A stretch of DNA of 64,000 bases, taken from positions 132,014,001 through 132,078,000 of the forward strand of contig NC_092341.1 of assembly GCF_046630445.1 (NCBI RefSeq). Direction: 5' to 3'. This document shows, piece by piece, positions 38,284-47,452 of the stretch. The position numbers and the translations under genes were made by a program. The notes below the pieces were generated by a model. It saw nothing but the letters and a program-made list of their open reading frames with translations, was not told where the DNA came from and did no database searches. Every line of letters begins with the position of its first letter. Within the stretch, counting starts at the first letter, position 1. The stretch is from Rutidosis leptorrhynchoides (Eukaryota > Streptophyta > Magnoliopsida > Asterales > Asteraceae).

Positions 38284-38775
38284 TGATCATATACATAGCA
38301 TTATATATGTATATTTTGTTTGCTACAGGCCAAGAGCAGAATTGCGCGGACTTTAAAGCCAAGATATGCAATATTCGCTGAAAATAAAGTGCAGCAGTTA
38401 TGTTTCCGCGTTAATAAGAGACTGCGGTTAAATCCGCTGAGTTTCCGTGGACGGTTAGGTAATTCGCAGACAGCGGATATCTTAAATACTATAAATAGGG
38501 AGCTTGGTCTCTCATTTATGGGTTGTTGATTCTCTGCCATTTTGCCTAAGCCTTTGTAATTTCCACTTGTGATCTTGCCCAAGGGATTTTTACATCGCGC
38601 AAAGGTGAATTATGCTAATTAACAATCAAGACCGGGTCGGGGTGGTTGATCAATTGATAGTTAAAGTGAAAGACGATCATCGGGCCCAAAATAATCATCA
38701 AACATTTCATCCTCCATTATAATCTTATTGCACTCAATCCGTAATTAAGTAACATCGCTAATTAAGGATTGATCA
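38284..38775 (+). repeat. 5' LTR of element D
   Basis: This 492-bp repeat is matched at 44,519-44,989. It starts TGATCATATAC and ends GGATTGATCA. A short inverted repeat (ATATACATA ... TATGTATAT) lies right behind the start. Confidence 0.93.
38490..38497 (+). promoter_or_regulatory. TATA box of the 5' LTR of element D
   Basis: TATAAATA followed by GGGAGCTTGG is the only good TATA-like box in the LTR, and it lies a plausible distance before the LTR end. The 3' LTR has the same box at 44,725-44,732. Confidence 0.7.
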
Positions 38776-38795
38776 ATTGGCGCCATCCGTGGGAC
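38776..38795 (+). other. Primer-binding site of element D
   Basis: TTGGCGCCATCCGTGGGA directly follows the LTR. It is of the TGGCGCC type seen in plant Tat/Athila-group elements, unlike the TGGTATCAGAGC type of the chromoviruses in this window. Confidence 0.65.
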
Positions 38796-38938
38796 GCGTT
38801 TTACAAATTAAACTGCAAATTTTTTGTTTCGAGCCATCAAACAACTAATTCGTCGGTTTAATTTCAATCGTGTTTTTGTTGTGATGATTTACAGGTAATT
38901 TTTGAATACGAAATCAGTTGATCTGCTTGACAGTCACG

Positions 38939-40250
38939 ATGACAAATGCAAAGCAAACTGGCAATTCTGCGAATGCTGATGAACTGCCCGGCGATTCACC
39001 GAACGTCGTGATATTTCCGTTGCAAACAAATGCTAGTATAACCGCGGGAAAATCGGTTCAGGAACCGATTGCTAAAACATCCACTGTAAACAACGCTAGT
39101 GATTCGTAGCCAGAAATCGCTGCTGAGAAAATGATTGCGCGCAGAACTTTGCTGCAAAATCGCGATGAAACAATTACTGAAGGAAAGCGAATGAGGGCTT
39201 TGGCTGGAAAATCTAGTCTGCGAACTGAAAAAATTGGTGGCACCGCCATTGAACAGGCTAAGAAAGATGCTAAATGTAGTCGCGAGTCCCGCATACCGCG
39301 AACTTACCTATGGCCGTTAAATGATTTAGGATCACAGGTCGATCGCCTAGTTATTGAGCGAAACGATAGTGATAGTGATAATGCAGAAGAGCGCGTTAAT
39401 TTGAATTATGCATATAACTCAAAAATGGCTAAGGCGCCAAGAGAGGAAAGCGAATTTTCTGATGATTCGGATAGTGTGGAAGAATTTGTTAAAGTTCCAC
39501 ATATTAAGCGAAAATGCCCACCAACACCTTTCCCTCGTTATGGGGAAGAAGGTGAAGCATATGATGCTGCCCGCAGAGAAAATGCTCAAAATTTTTTGGC
39601 GGATGCTTTAAGAAGCATTGCGCCAAAATCAATGCAACATAAGTTTGATCAGCCAAATTTTTTGCAAGACATGATTACCAAGTTTTGTGCGGAGAATGCA
39701 GATACTCGCACAAAAAAGGCAACAGAAATCATTACTGCTGCGAACATGTTTTCCCAGCATATTTCTGACTATCCAATTGTTTCTTCGCCGATCGTGCCGG
39801 CAACTCTGGGAGTCTATTCGGGTTTAACCGATCCCTTAGATTTTCTGCAACGCTTTGAAGGTGCGGTAAGCACCTATAACTGGGATGAACCAGTTGCGTG
39901 TAGAGTGTTTCCCATGGCTTTGCAAGGGTCAGCAAGGGAGTGGTTTCGTAGTCTGCAATCTCGCAGTATTATTGGCTTTGTTGATCTTCGCGAAAAATTC
40001 TTGTTACAATTCCAGAATCTACTACCGCAGAAAAAGACGCATATCGAATGTCACAATATTAAACAAGGCAATAAGGAAACCTTGAATGCGTTACTTACGC
40101 GGTACATCTACGAATGTCAAAAGATTCCAAGCCTGCATGAAGATCAAAAAATCTCTGGATTTTTGCATGCTATTAATCCGCAGCGACATCCAACTCTGGT
40201 GCGAAGGCTGCGAAGAGATGTCCCGCACACTTTTGCTAACGTTCAATAGG
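38939..40250 (+). pseudogene. gag of element D
   Basis: The region starts MTNAKQTGNSANADELPG. Its core shows the Gag pattern of Tat-lineage elements: YSGLTDPLDFLQRFEGAV, MALQGSAREWFRSL, LREKFLLQFQ and NALLTRYIYECQ. An acidic stretch (around 39,360-39,490) precedes it. The GC content and the use of GCG/CGC are higher than in the neighbouring chromoviruses. The region is broken and is listed as a fossil. Confidence 0.8.
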
Positions 40251-40518
40251 AAACATATGATTATCTCCTCGGTGGAGAGGATAGCACTATAACCCCTGCA
40301 TGTGGGTGGGGTAGAGACAAAAGTTGGCGAGATGACAATGATTCTTTTCGTGATGGTAACAGTGACAATTATCGTGGACCAAGTTTTCCGCGCAGAAACA
40401 GCGGCGGTGCATACCCGCGAAATGACAGGTTCAAGGGCAAAATGATAACCATGGGTATGGCTGTCGTGATTGCTATTCTACGCGAAAGTGGAATAACGAA
40501 TCTTTCAATATCATTCAG

Positions 40519-41475
40519 ATGCTAACAAAAACGCCTAAGGAAATTTTGTTACAAGAAAGAGTCGCTAAGTCTTTCCCTGATCCGCAGCCTTTGGGAGAGA
40601 ATAGCAGGCGCGATCGGTCAAAGTTTTGTGTTTTCCATGACGATTATGGTCATGACACTAATCGCTGTAGAGATTTGGCGGAATTAATTGCAGAAGCATA
40701 CGAGCAAGGCAAGCTGGACCATTTAATCACACAGAACACTGCAAATGTGATTATAATGCCTACAGAAGCTAACACCTCAAATGCATCAAATGCGGTTGAG
40801 CGAAAGGCTCCCGCAGTGAGAAATCTGGGGGTAAAGATGGTGAATAAGAAAGAAAATCAGCGCGGAATTCAAGTAATTAATGTGGTAGAAGTGCAGGGCG
40901 AACTGTCAGTACTTCAAATTTCTGAGCAGATTGTAAGTTAGAGGTGCCCCTCCATTACTTTTCCTCCTGCAAGCTTGACCGCGGATGTTGATAAACCTGT
41001 GGTGGTTTCATGCCGCATTGCGAACACTGGTATAATGATAATGAAGGTACATGTGGATACTGGTAGCAGTGTCGATGTCATGTACGAACAATGTTTTAGC
41101 AAGCTGCCCGCAAACATTCAAGCTTTGATGAAACCTACTGCGGTTTCACTTTTTGGGTTCTCAGGAGAGTCATCCTGGCCTGTTGGCCAGTTGGAATTGC
41201 AAATGGAGCTAGTTGATGACAACGATGAGTCGCTAAGGTGCCAAGCTTTATTGAATCTGTACATAATGCGAAATCAATCGCGATTCAATATGATACTGGG
41301 GCGCACTGCTCTGCGCATGTTTGGCGCTATTTCTTCTACTATACATGGCATGATTAAATTTTCTGCAAATAAAGGAATTGGCACGCTAATTTCTGCAGAG
41401 ATGGAGCCATTCTGCGCTATGATCATGGCAAATGCGAATATGGGTCTTGAAGGACATTCAGTTAATCCTGAATAA
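40519..41475 (+). pseudogene. Gag C-terminal zinc-knuckle-like part and protease of element D
   Basis: The first part has the CVFHDDYGHDTNRCRDL pattern usual at the end of Tat-type Gag. The second (from about 40,975) has the aspartic protease pattern VHVDTGSSVDVMYEQCF with a later FNMILGRTALRMFGAI. After this the sense strand holds no further polyprotein domain, so pol is absent from this element. Confidence 0.8.
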
Positions 41476-42216
41476 GTGCGAAATCTTAAAAGTTATAATG
41501 AGATGCTGAGGCAAACTTCATCAATGTATAATATAATAATGCGAATATGATTGTTGCGTTTATTTTTGAACCTTGTAATGCGAAACAATAATGAATGAGG
41601 CAAAGTTAATTTCAGTGTTAGTAGTTGTTTCTTTAACAAAGCGAATGCATTGCGTGTGGCCACACGTAGTGATAATTTCGCAGAATACAATTACTTATCT
41701 TTTATAACACTAAGTTAATGTTTGTTCTGCGGATACTTTAAGAAAAGTGGCATGGTCTTCGCTGAACATGGCCTACTTAAATGTTATAATAATGCAAAAA
41801 TGCATTGTGAAATAATTTGTTAAAAACAAAGTGATGAAATTGCCCACTTGTGTTAATAATTGCGAAAGGTTAAAATTTCCTAAGTATTTGATCTTGCCAA
41901 TACTTAGATGCTTCGCAATGTTAAATTTGCCTAAGGATCGATTTGTCGGACTTAGAAGATTAATAATGATTAAAAGATTGTTTCGCATAAAGTACGCTTT
42001 GTTATGTGCACAATAACGAATGCGGAAATTGCAAAGGGCAAGTCTGAATTATGAATATACGATAATGTAAAGCGCTATATAAATAAAAGAAGTTGCAACT
42101 GCGAATTGTTAGTAAGTCATTAATATTAAGCGTGTAAACAATGCGGGTCATTACAAATAACGCAATTCAAGATTGCGAGAATACATTCAAAAGCTAGCTA
42201 AGCCAAATTTAAAGCT
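41476..42216. other. Spacer of element D where pol would be expected; no gene seen
   Basis: This sequence of about 740 bp has no open frame of note on either strand and no recognisable reverse transcriptase, RNase H or integrase remnant. Several short phrases around TTTCGCA/TGCGAA recur. It probably serves as the shared 3' region of the sense and antisense units. Confidence 0.5.
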
Positions 42217-44071
42217 CTAATGTCGCCGACTAAGTTCCTCCAGGGCAGGCATGCTAACTTTCTCGACCTCCTTCTTCGCTCTCTCGAGTGCTTCGCGAGC
42301 ATCATCTGTGGTGCATATTTCTTTCGCCATGTCAGAAGGTAGAGGTTGAGAAAGATCGCCAAGCTTGCATAATAAATCGTACCACTCACAGCGGGTGGCA
42401 AGTTTTGCTGCTTGGGCATACGCTTGAAATTTTTCAGTGACTGGATTGGAGTCCATCACTTTATCTGCGAAAGTTGGGAGATACTTGACCAGCTGTGCGA
42501 AATTTTGTTCCGCAGTTTCCGCCCTCTTTTTGAGAATGGCGTTCTCTTCTGCAGCCTTTTTTAACCGTGCCTCAGCCCTTTGTGCTTTTCTCTCGCTAGC
42601 ATTGGCAATCTTCACAACATTATCATATTCATCCGACATCTCGGTGTAACGCTCCATACTGTCTACAGTGAGACAAATTGCGTGGTAGCAATTATGCAAT
42701 CGTTGCCTTGCAGCTTCAGGATATGATAAATTGCAGTATTGCTCTTTTGTATCCTTTGGGATAAATTTGTAAAGTTTGTGGTATAGTTGATTGGCCAGTT
42801 CTGCTGCTGTGGTTTCTTCCGCATCATCTTCTCCTTCCTCTTCTCGATTAGATGCTTCTGCATCCGAAGGAAGTGATAAATTTTCACGATCAGGCTCTTC
42901 AAGAACATCTGTAGGGATGCTCCCTCTGTTGTTGTAGAGTGGAGTGGTTTCAACGGATGACTCTGAAAGAACAACTATAACCAGATAAACAAATGTAGTA
43001 AATGTATGCGAAAATAAAAAAGCGCATAATGAATGAATACTGCGAACTTAGCAATCGCTTACTTGTCTCTTGTTCAGAAAGAGACCGTAGTCGTATTTTG
43101 CGTGGAGTGGGGGCACCTTCCGCAACTTTTCGTTTGCCGCGGTCCTCGCCACCAGTAATATAACATGTATTGATGATTGGCTCATCAATAAGTATAATCT
43201 CGCCGTCGCCATTTTTTAGGCGACGAGCAGGGCTGATCCTGCTGATATCGGCAGACCTCATGATAAGGTCAAGAGCAATCACTGCGAAAATATAAACATA
43301 TAGTGTTATGTGAAGCAAAAATATACTTGAAAAGTATGAAAAGTGTTATGCGATAAGTTTAAGCAAAATACCATTTTTTGCCTGGTCAACCAAAAGCGCG
43401 TCATAGTCGCTCCATGGCCATTGAATTGAAACTCTGCCGATGTACAGCGGTACATTCGAATAAGCTCGCAGAATTAGGCCTGCGTTTTTGAGTGTCTTGA
43501 GAATATCATGCTCAAGATCATCTAGTACAGGTTTCTCATTGAGATTGGGATCAAGTTCTGTACACCATGTTTTTGGTATGTTGCTGTTCACATTAGCGGT
43601 GTCGTTAATATAAAAGAAAGAACCGCGCCAGTTGCCGATGGAGTCTTTTGGCGAAATCATTGTACCCAGTTTGCTGCGGAATGAAAACCATCCCACATCG
43701 TATAAAATCAGACTGTTACACGTGCGAAACACGTTTAGCAGCGGTTGTACGTTGGTGGCATTGCAATACATCTCGAACAACACAATTTTATTAACCGCAT
43801 TCGGATGCAATTGTGCCACAATAATCTTATAATACTCACATACACTGCGGAAGAATTGAGTCAGTGGAAACCGTAGGTTGCCCTGTGAGATGGCAGCCTC
43901 ATAAACGGAAATCATCCCCTTAGGGGGAGTGTCAGCTCGTTGTTCTGCCGCGGGTGCGGTAGGAACAAATTGGGCAAGTGGCGGATACCACTCTTGTAGG
44001 GTTCGGAGTTTTGATTCCATCATATAGGAAACATAACCCCCGGAAGTATGCATAGATGAAGACGACGCCAT
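42217..44071 (-). CDS. Antisense gene of element D with a putative gypsy-type transposon domain
   Basis: Three minus-strand exons, 44071-43372, 43281-43063 and 42962-42217, have GT-AG borders and matching phase, giving 554 codons with no stop. Exon 1 holds the domain usually labelled 'putative gypsy type transposon' (Pfam PF04195, from memory): FPLTQFFRSVCEYYKIIVAQ, FEMYCNATNVQPLLNVF and VGWFSFRS. Exon 2 is basic (GGEDRGKRKVAEG). Exon 3 has an acidic segment and a long Ala/Glu/Lys-rich coiled coil (SERKAQRAEARLKKAAEENA). Tat-lineage elements are known to carry extra frames, some antisense. No catalytic motif is visible, so despite the domain's name I do not claim a transposase. It is intact while the sense genes are broken. 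Its promoter would lie in 44,072-44,518. Confidence 0.75.
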
Positions 44072-44518
44072 TTGTAATAAGGAAAATAAATCAGAAGTTG
44101 GAATTGAAGAAATTAAAGGTTGGATTCGTTAATTGCTTGGTACGATTGTGATTAGATGAATTTGATTGAAAATAAAATCAAGCGAGAAAGCGTAAAGTTT
44201 TTATGCGGAATATTCAGCTATTTATAATTGGAATTAGGGCGAGCAAGTGAAAAAGGTAATCATTACATTTAAACGGCTGAAATTACCGCAACGTGTAAAC
44301 GGTAAATTTCTAACCGTTACAGCGTACTGATTTGACAGAATAGCGAAAGTTACCGTTGTAATTATGCGTTGAGCCTAATAAAAACAACGGTAATAAATGG
44401 ACGGTAAAAATTATAAAATATTTCTTGTGAGATATTTTAAATAAGCACTTCTTTATTTTTAGAGTTTATCATGATACATTTGCTTCGCGAAAATGTATCA
44501 TAATAAACTGGGGGGACT
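44072..44518. promoter_or_regulatory. Upstream region of the antisense gene, with hairpin and polypurine tract before the 3' LTR
   Basis: No gene is seen. A perfect 11-bp inverted repeat ATGATACATTT (44,471-44,481) and AAATGTATCAT (44,491-44,501), with loop GCTTCGCGA, stands directly before the polypurine tract CTGGGGGGA (about 44,509-44,516), which primes plus-strand synthesis next to the LTR start at 44,519. Confidence 0.65.
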
Positions 44519-44989
44519 TGATCATATACATAGCATTGTATATGTATATTTTGTTTGCTACAGGCCAAGAGCAGAATTGCGTGGACTTTAAAGCCAAGAT
44601 ATGCAATATTCGCTGAAAATAAAGTGCAGCAGTTATGTTTCCGCGTTAATAAGAGACTGCGGTTAAATCCGCTGAGTTTCCGCGAACGGTTAGGTAATTC
44701 GCAGACCGCGGATATTTTGAATACTATAAATAGGGAGCTTGGCCTCTCATTTATGGGTTGTTGACTCTCTGCCATTTTGCCTAAGCCTTTGTAATTTCCA
44801 CTTGTGATCTTGCCCAAGGGATTTTTACATCGCGCAAAGGTGAATTATGCTAATTAACAATCAAGACTGGGTCGGGGTGGTTGATCACTTGATCGGGGCC
44901 CAAAATAATCATCAAACATTTCATCCTCCATTATAATCTTATTGCACTCAATTCGTAATTAAGTAACATCGCTAATTAAGGATTGATCA
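44519..44989 (+). repeat. 3' LTR of element D
   Basis: This 471-bp copy matches the 5' LTR, shortened by about 20 bp in one place. It is followed directly by the duplicated target GCAGA. Confidence 0.93.
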
Positions 44990-45759
44990 GCAGAATATGG
45001 CGACAGTGGGCTATTTGATGGAGGTTTGGATGTCGACTGCAAGAGCTGCAGAGGGTGTCGACTTGCAGGCTGTTGAGATGGCGAATGGTGGTGATTCTTG
45101 GTGATGATTAGTTGACACAGGTGGTGCTGTGGAGCTGCCTTTGGTCGACAAAAATAGAGGGAAGAAGGGCTGCAGAAAGTCGACTAAATACAAAGGAATG
45201 AGAGAGATTTGTGATTAAATTTGTGGTTCAAATTATGGAATAACATGAGCCTATTTATAGATGAGTTTACCAAGTTGTAATCACACTAGGATTCTAGGAA
45301 TTACTTGATGATCAAGGATTAATGTAGAAGTATTAGGATTAGATTATGATTAGTGGTTAGCCTAGTGATCAAGTTTTTCCTCTCTTTTTTTTTTTTTTTT
45401 TTTTTTTTAACTTGGCCGCCATTTTTCATTATATATACATATTATTATATATATATTTTTTTATTATTATTAAGGTTACATTTATTTAAATTACATTGTA
45501 TTTATTAATTTACTTATTAATCCATGTCTTTATAAATTTTTACTTTAGTACTAATTAGTTTTTAATTTATATTAATATCACACTTAAACTAATACATATA
45601 GTTTATATAATATAAATCACACAAAACATAAACTTTATATAAACAGGAATTATTGATCAAATATATTATTTAATCAAAGTTTGGTAAACAAAGTTTATGA
45701 TTACAAACAGTCCTAATAATGGAACAGTAGAAACAGAAATGGAAAACTGAGGGTCGTCA
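44990..45759 (-). repeat. Start of the LTR of element C, with TATA-like promoter
   Basis: On the minus strand this begins TGACGACCCTCAGTTTTCC at 45,759. It runs through AT-rich sequence with a poly-T/poly-A tract (45,386-45,408) to a TATA-like CCTATTTATA (plus strand 45,250-45,259, i.e. TATAAATAGG), then continues into a GC-richer leader. The start was chosen because TGACGACCC resembles the TGTRRTGACCC LTR starts of this group. The partner LTR is outside the window, so this cannot be confirmed here. Confidence 0.5.
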
Positions 45760-46045
45760 TAATTTTATTCATGGATATATGGCTTATATCTTTCGTTTTT
45801 TCCGGCTAGATTGAATTTCATCTCTTTTTGTGTTTTTAGCTCGTCTCTTTTTCTAGGTTTGATTTGCTTTAGTGTTGTTTGTTGTAAGCTTAGTTTGGTT
45901 GTTCGTTTTGTAATTTAGCTCGGTAGTTCAGTTTCTTCGTTTGAGGAGGTTTCATCTTTTGATGAATCTCCTTTTGTCATAAAAGTTACTTGCTTTTTTG
46001 CATAAAAAAATATTTTTTTTCCATTAAAGTTGATACGCGTGAGAC
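45760..46045 (+). other. Unassigned stretch, possibly a LINE 3' tail
   Basis: This T-rich, gene-free sequence includes a phrase of the type GAGGTTTCATCTTTTGATG, then a short A-run (about 46,005) followed by T-runs. This is reminiscent of the 3' ends of plant LINEs, but no LINE coding sequence or target duplication was found. Confidence 0.25.
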
Positions 46046-46053
46046 CTTTCAAG

Positions 46054-47144
46054 CAGGCCTGGCCCAAAAGGATGCAAGATGATAATTTGCACAGGACTCA
46101 ATTTTGATAGGGGCCCAATATTCGTTATACACCAACCAAATTATTAATAGACAGAAAGTCTTTTATCTAGGCCCATCTTTATCCAACTTGTGATATAGCA
46201 AAAGGTTTTTGATTTTATAGTCTTTTTTGTTTCTTGGTTACCGATGTTGGATGAATATAATATTAGATTTAGGTACTTGTTTTTTGTCCTTTACACATTA
46301 GATAGATGATGTGAATGACCAGTAGCTATGTAGAACTGAATGTAACCCAATGAAATACAAATATATAACATGTTTTTTATATAAATATATAACAATGCAA
46401 GTGTAGTGCTAGTGTAGCGATTTTGAAACAAAACATTAATCTCGTAAACTCCTTGTTATAGGGTCGATGATTCTATTCCTTTTTCTATTTATATATTTTC
46501 TTTTGTAGTTGTATGGATTAAATATAGTTTGTGCAATTGTCTCCATTTAAATATAGTTTTATCAAATACATTTTAACACTTCATTTTGAATCCCACTCTT
46601 TGTCTATCCAATGTTAGCTTAATTATATAAATGTTGTGCTTATATTTTGAATAAATAGTACTCCGTATCCGTGTTAATATGTTTTGAAAAAAGAAACTAA
46701 AGTAACTAAAGTTTTTTTATTTTATGCTTAGAATGAAGATTGAGTCATTTACACGGCGTAATCGGAGTAATTCTTGCAAATTACTACAATTCTCCGCTAA
46801 ATTTCTAACACGTAAAGGACTTATATTATTCGTTAGAGTTTAAGGGCCTTTTTTCGCCTCGCTCGAGGCACTCGAATTCTTGGAACCAGCCCTGCTTTTT
46901 TTTTTGGGTAAGCGAGGAAACCCTTCTATGAACGAGCACATTGGCTACCCCATAGAAGGTAAAACCTCGGGTAATCAAGCCTCCCGAGCGCGAGACCTGG
47001 TACCGGGTGAATTGCGCATTATGCGCACCCTCTAGTCACACTCCCTTTTTGGACAATTTGGCATGGCCATGAATTGAATCCGGGTGGTGTGCTTCATTGG
47101 GCAACTCGGTGGCCACGGCAAGCCTGAATGGTTAACCAGCCCTG
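46054..47144. mobile_element. Non-autonomous hAT-like element
   Basis: The left end CAGGCCTGGCCC (46,054) and the inverted right end CAGGGCTGGTTCC (reading back from 47,144) form terminal inverted repeats of hAT type. The 8-bp flanks CTTTCAAG (46,046-46,053) and CTTTTAAG (47,145-47,152) match at seven of eight bases, as a hAT target duplication should. Without the SINE inserted at its right end the element is about 840 bp. It has no transposase frame, so it depends on an enzyme encoded elsewhere. Confidence 0.7.
46900..47133 (-). mobile_element. tRNA-derived SINE
   Basis: A 16-bp direct repeat AACCAGCCCTGCTTTT flanks it on both sides (46,884-46,899 and 47,134-47,149), an excellent target duplication. 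The plus strand begins with a T-run, meaning an A-tailed minus-strand element. On the minus strand a B-box-like GGATTCAATTC (47,081-47,071) lies behind an A-box-like GAGTTGCCCAATG, as in tRNA-derived SINE heads. It is about 234 bp long and non-coding. It would be transcribed by RNA polymerase III and moved by a LINE enzyme. Confidence 0.8.
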
Positions 47145-47152
47145 CTTTTAAG

Positions 47153-47452
47153 GATTAATTCATGGGACTCCGAACTAAACACGTGGGACTCCTAACATAA
47201 TATGTGGAAAAGAATTTTGTAACTATCTAATAGAAGATGACACATGTAAATATATTTATAAGTAGTTTTTTTTCTTCTTTGATTTTGGTTCTAAACGTGC
47301 ACATGTGAATGTTCATCGATTGTGGCTTTAGATCTAGATGAACCTAAACATGCACGTGTGGATAGCTCTTATATACTATCAAATTTCCCTATGAAGTCTC
47401 GCTTTGATGTTATTTATATATATTTTTTATATTTTAAAAAAAAGGTTTTTTT
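47153..47452. other. Spacer without recognised gene
   Basis: AT-rich sequence of 300 bp. I see no coding frame, repeat end or structured RNA in it. Confidence 0.5.

Larger units (their letters stand above)
38284..44989 (+). mobile_element. Element D: non-autonomous Ty3/gypsy (Tat-like) retrotransposon with an antisense gene
   Basis: Short LTRs (38,284-38,775 and 44,519-44,989), both TGATCATATAC...GATTGATCA, are flanked by a perfect target duplication GCAGA (38,279-38,283; 44,990-44,994). Inside are a primer-binding site, a Tat-type gag and a protease, but no reverse transcriptase, RNase H or integrase. On the minus strand there is a three-exon gene. The sense gag/protease part is broken at about four places. 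Counting by eye, the LTRs differ by about 12 substitutions over some 470 bp, roughly 2.5 per cent, plus one indel. At the rate often used for grass LTRs (1.3e-8 per site per year, borrowed) that is about one million years. Mobility would have depended on another element's enzymes. Confidence 0.9.
3520..45759 (-). mobile_element. Element C: minus-strand LTR retrotransposon, 5' half, split by three large insertions
   Basis: Read on the minus strand, the pieces are: an LTR beginning TGACGACCCTC at 45,759, interrupted by D, the Helitron and A, and ending GGGTGTGACA at 4,786; a primer-binding site TGGTATCAGATCC (4,782-4,770); an acidic leader ORF; and a gag start at 3,597. The summed LTR would be roughly 3-3.5 kb, similar to element A. 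LTR blocks shared with A (TTGACRYTTTAARSCATGTT, CTCAGGTGAA, AACGTCTCATWTAGAG) support a related chromovirus. The rest of C lies left of the window beyond B' and A'. It is the oldest layer of the left stack, because everything else is inserted in it. Confidence 0.75.

Noticed and set aside
38032-38371. Small frames on both strands left of element D, partly repeated at 44,437-44,817
   Set aside because: They lie in LTR sequence of C and D and are shared only because the LTR of D is duplicated.
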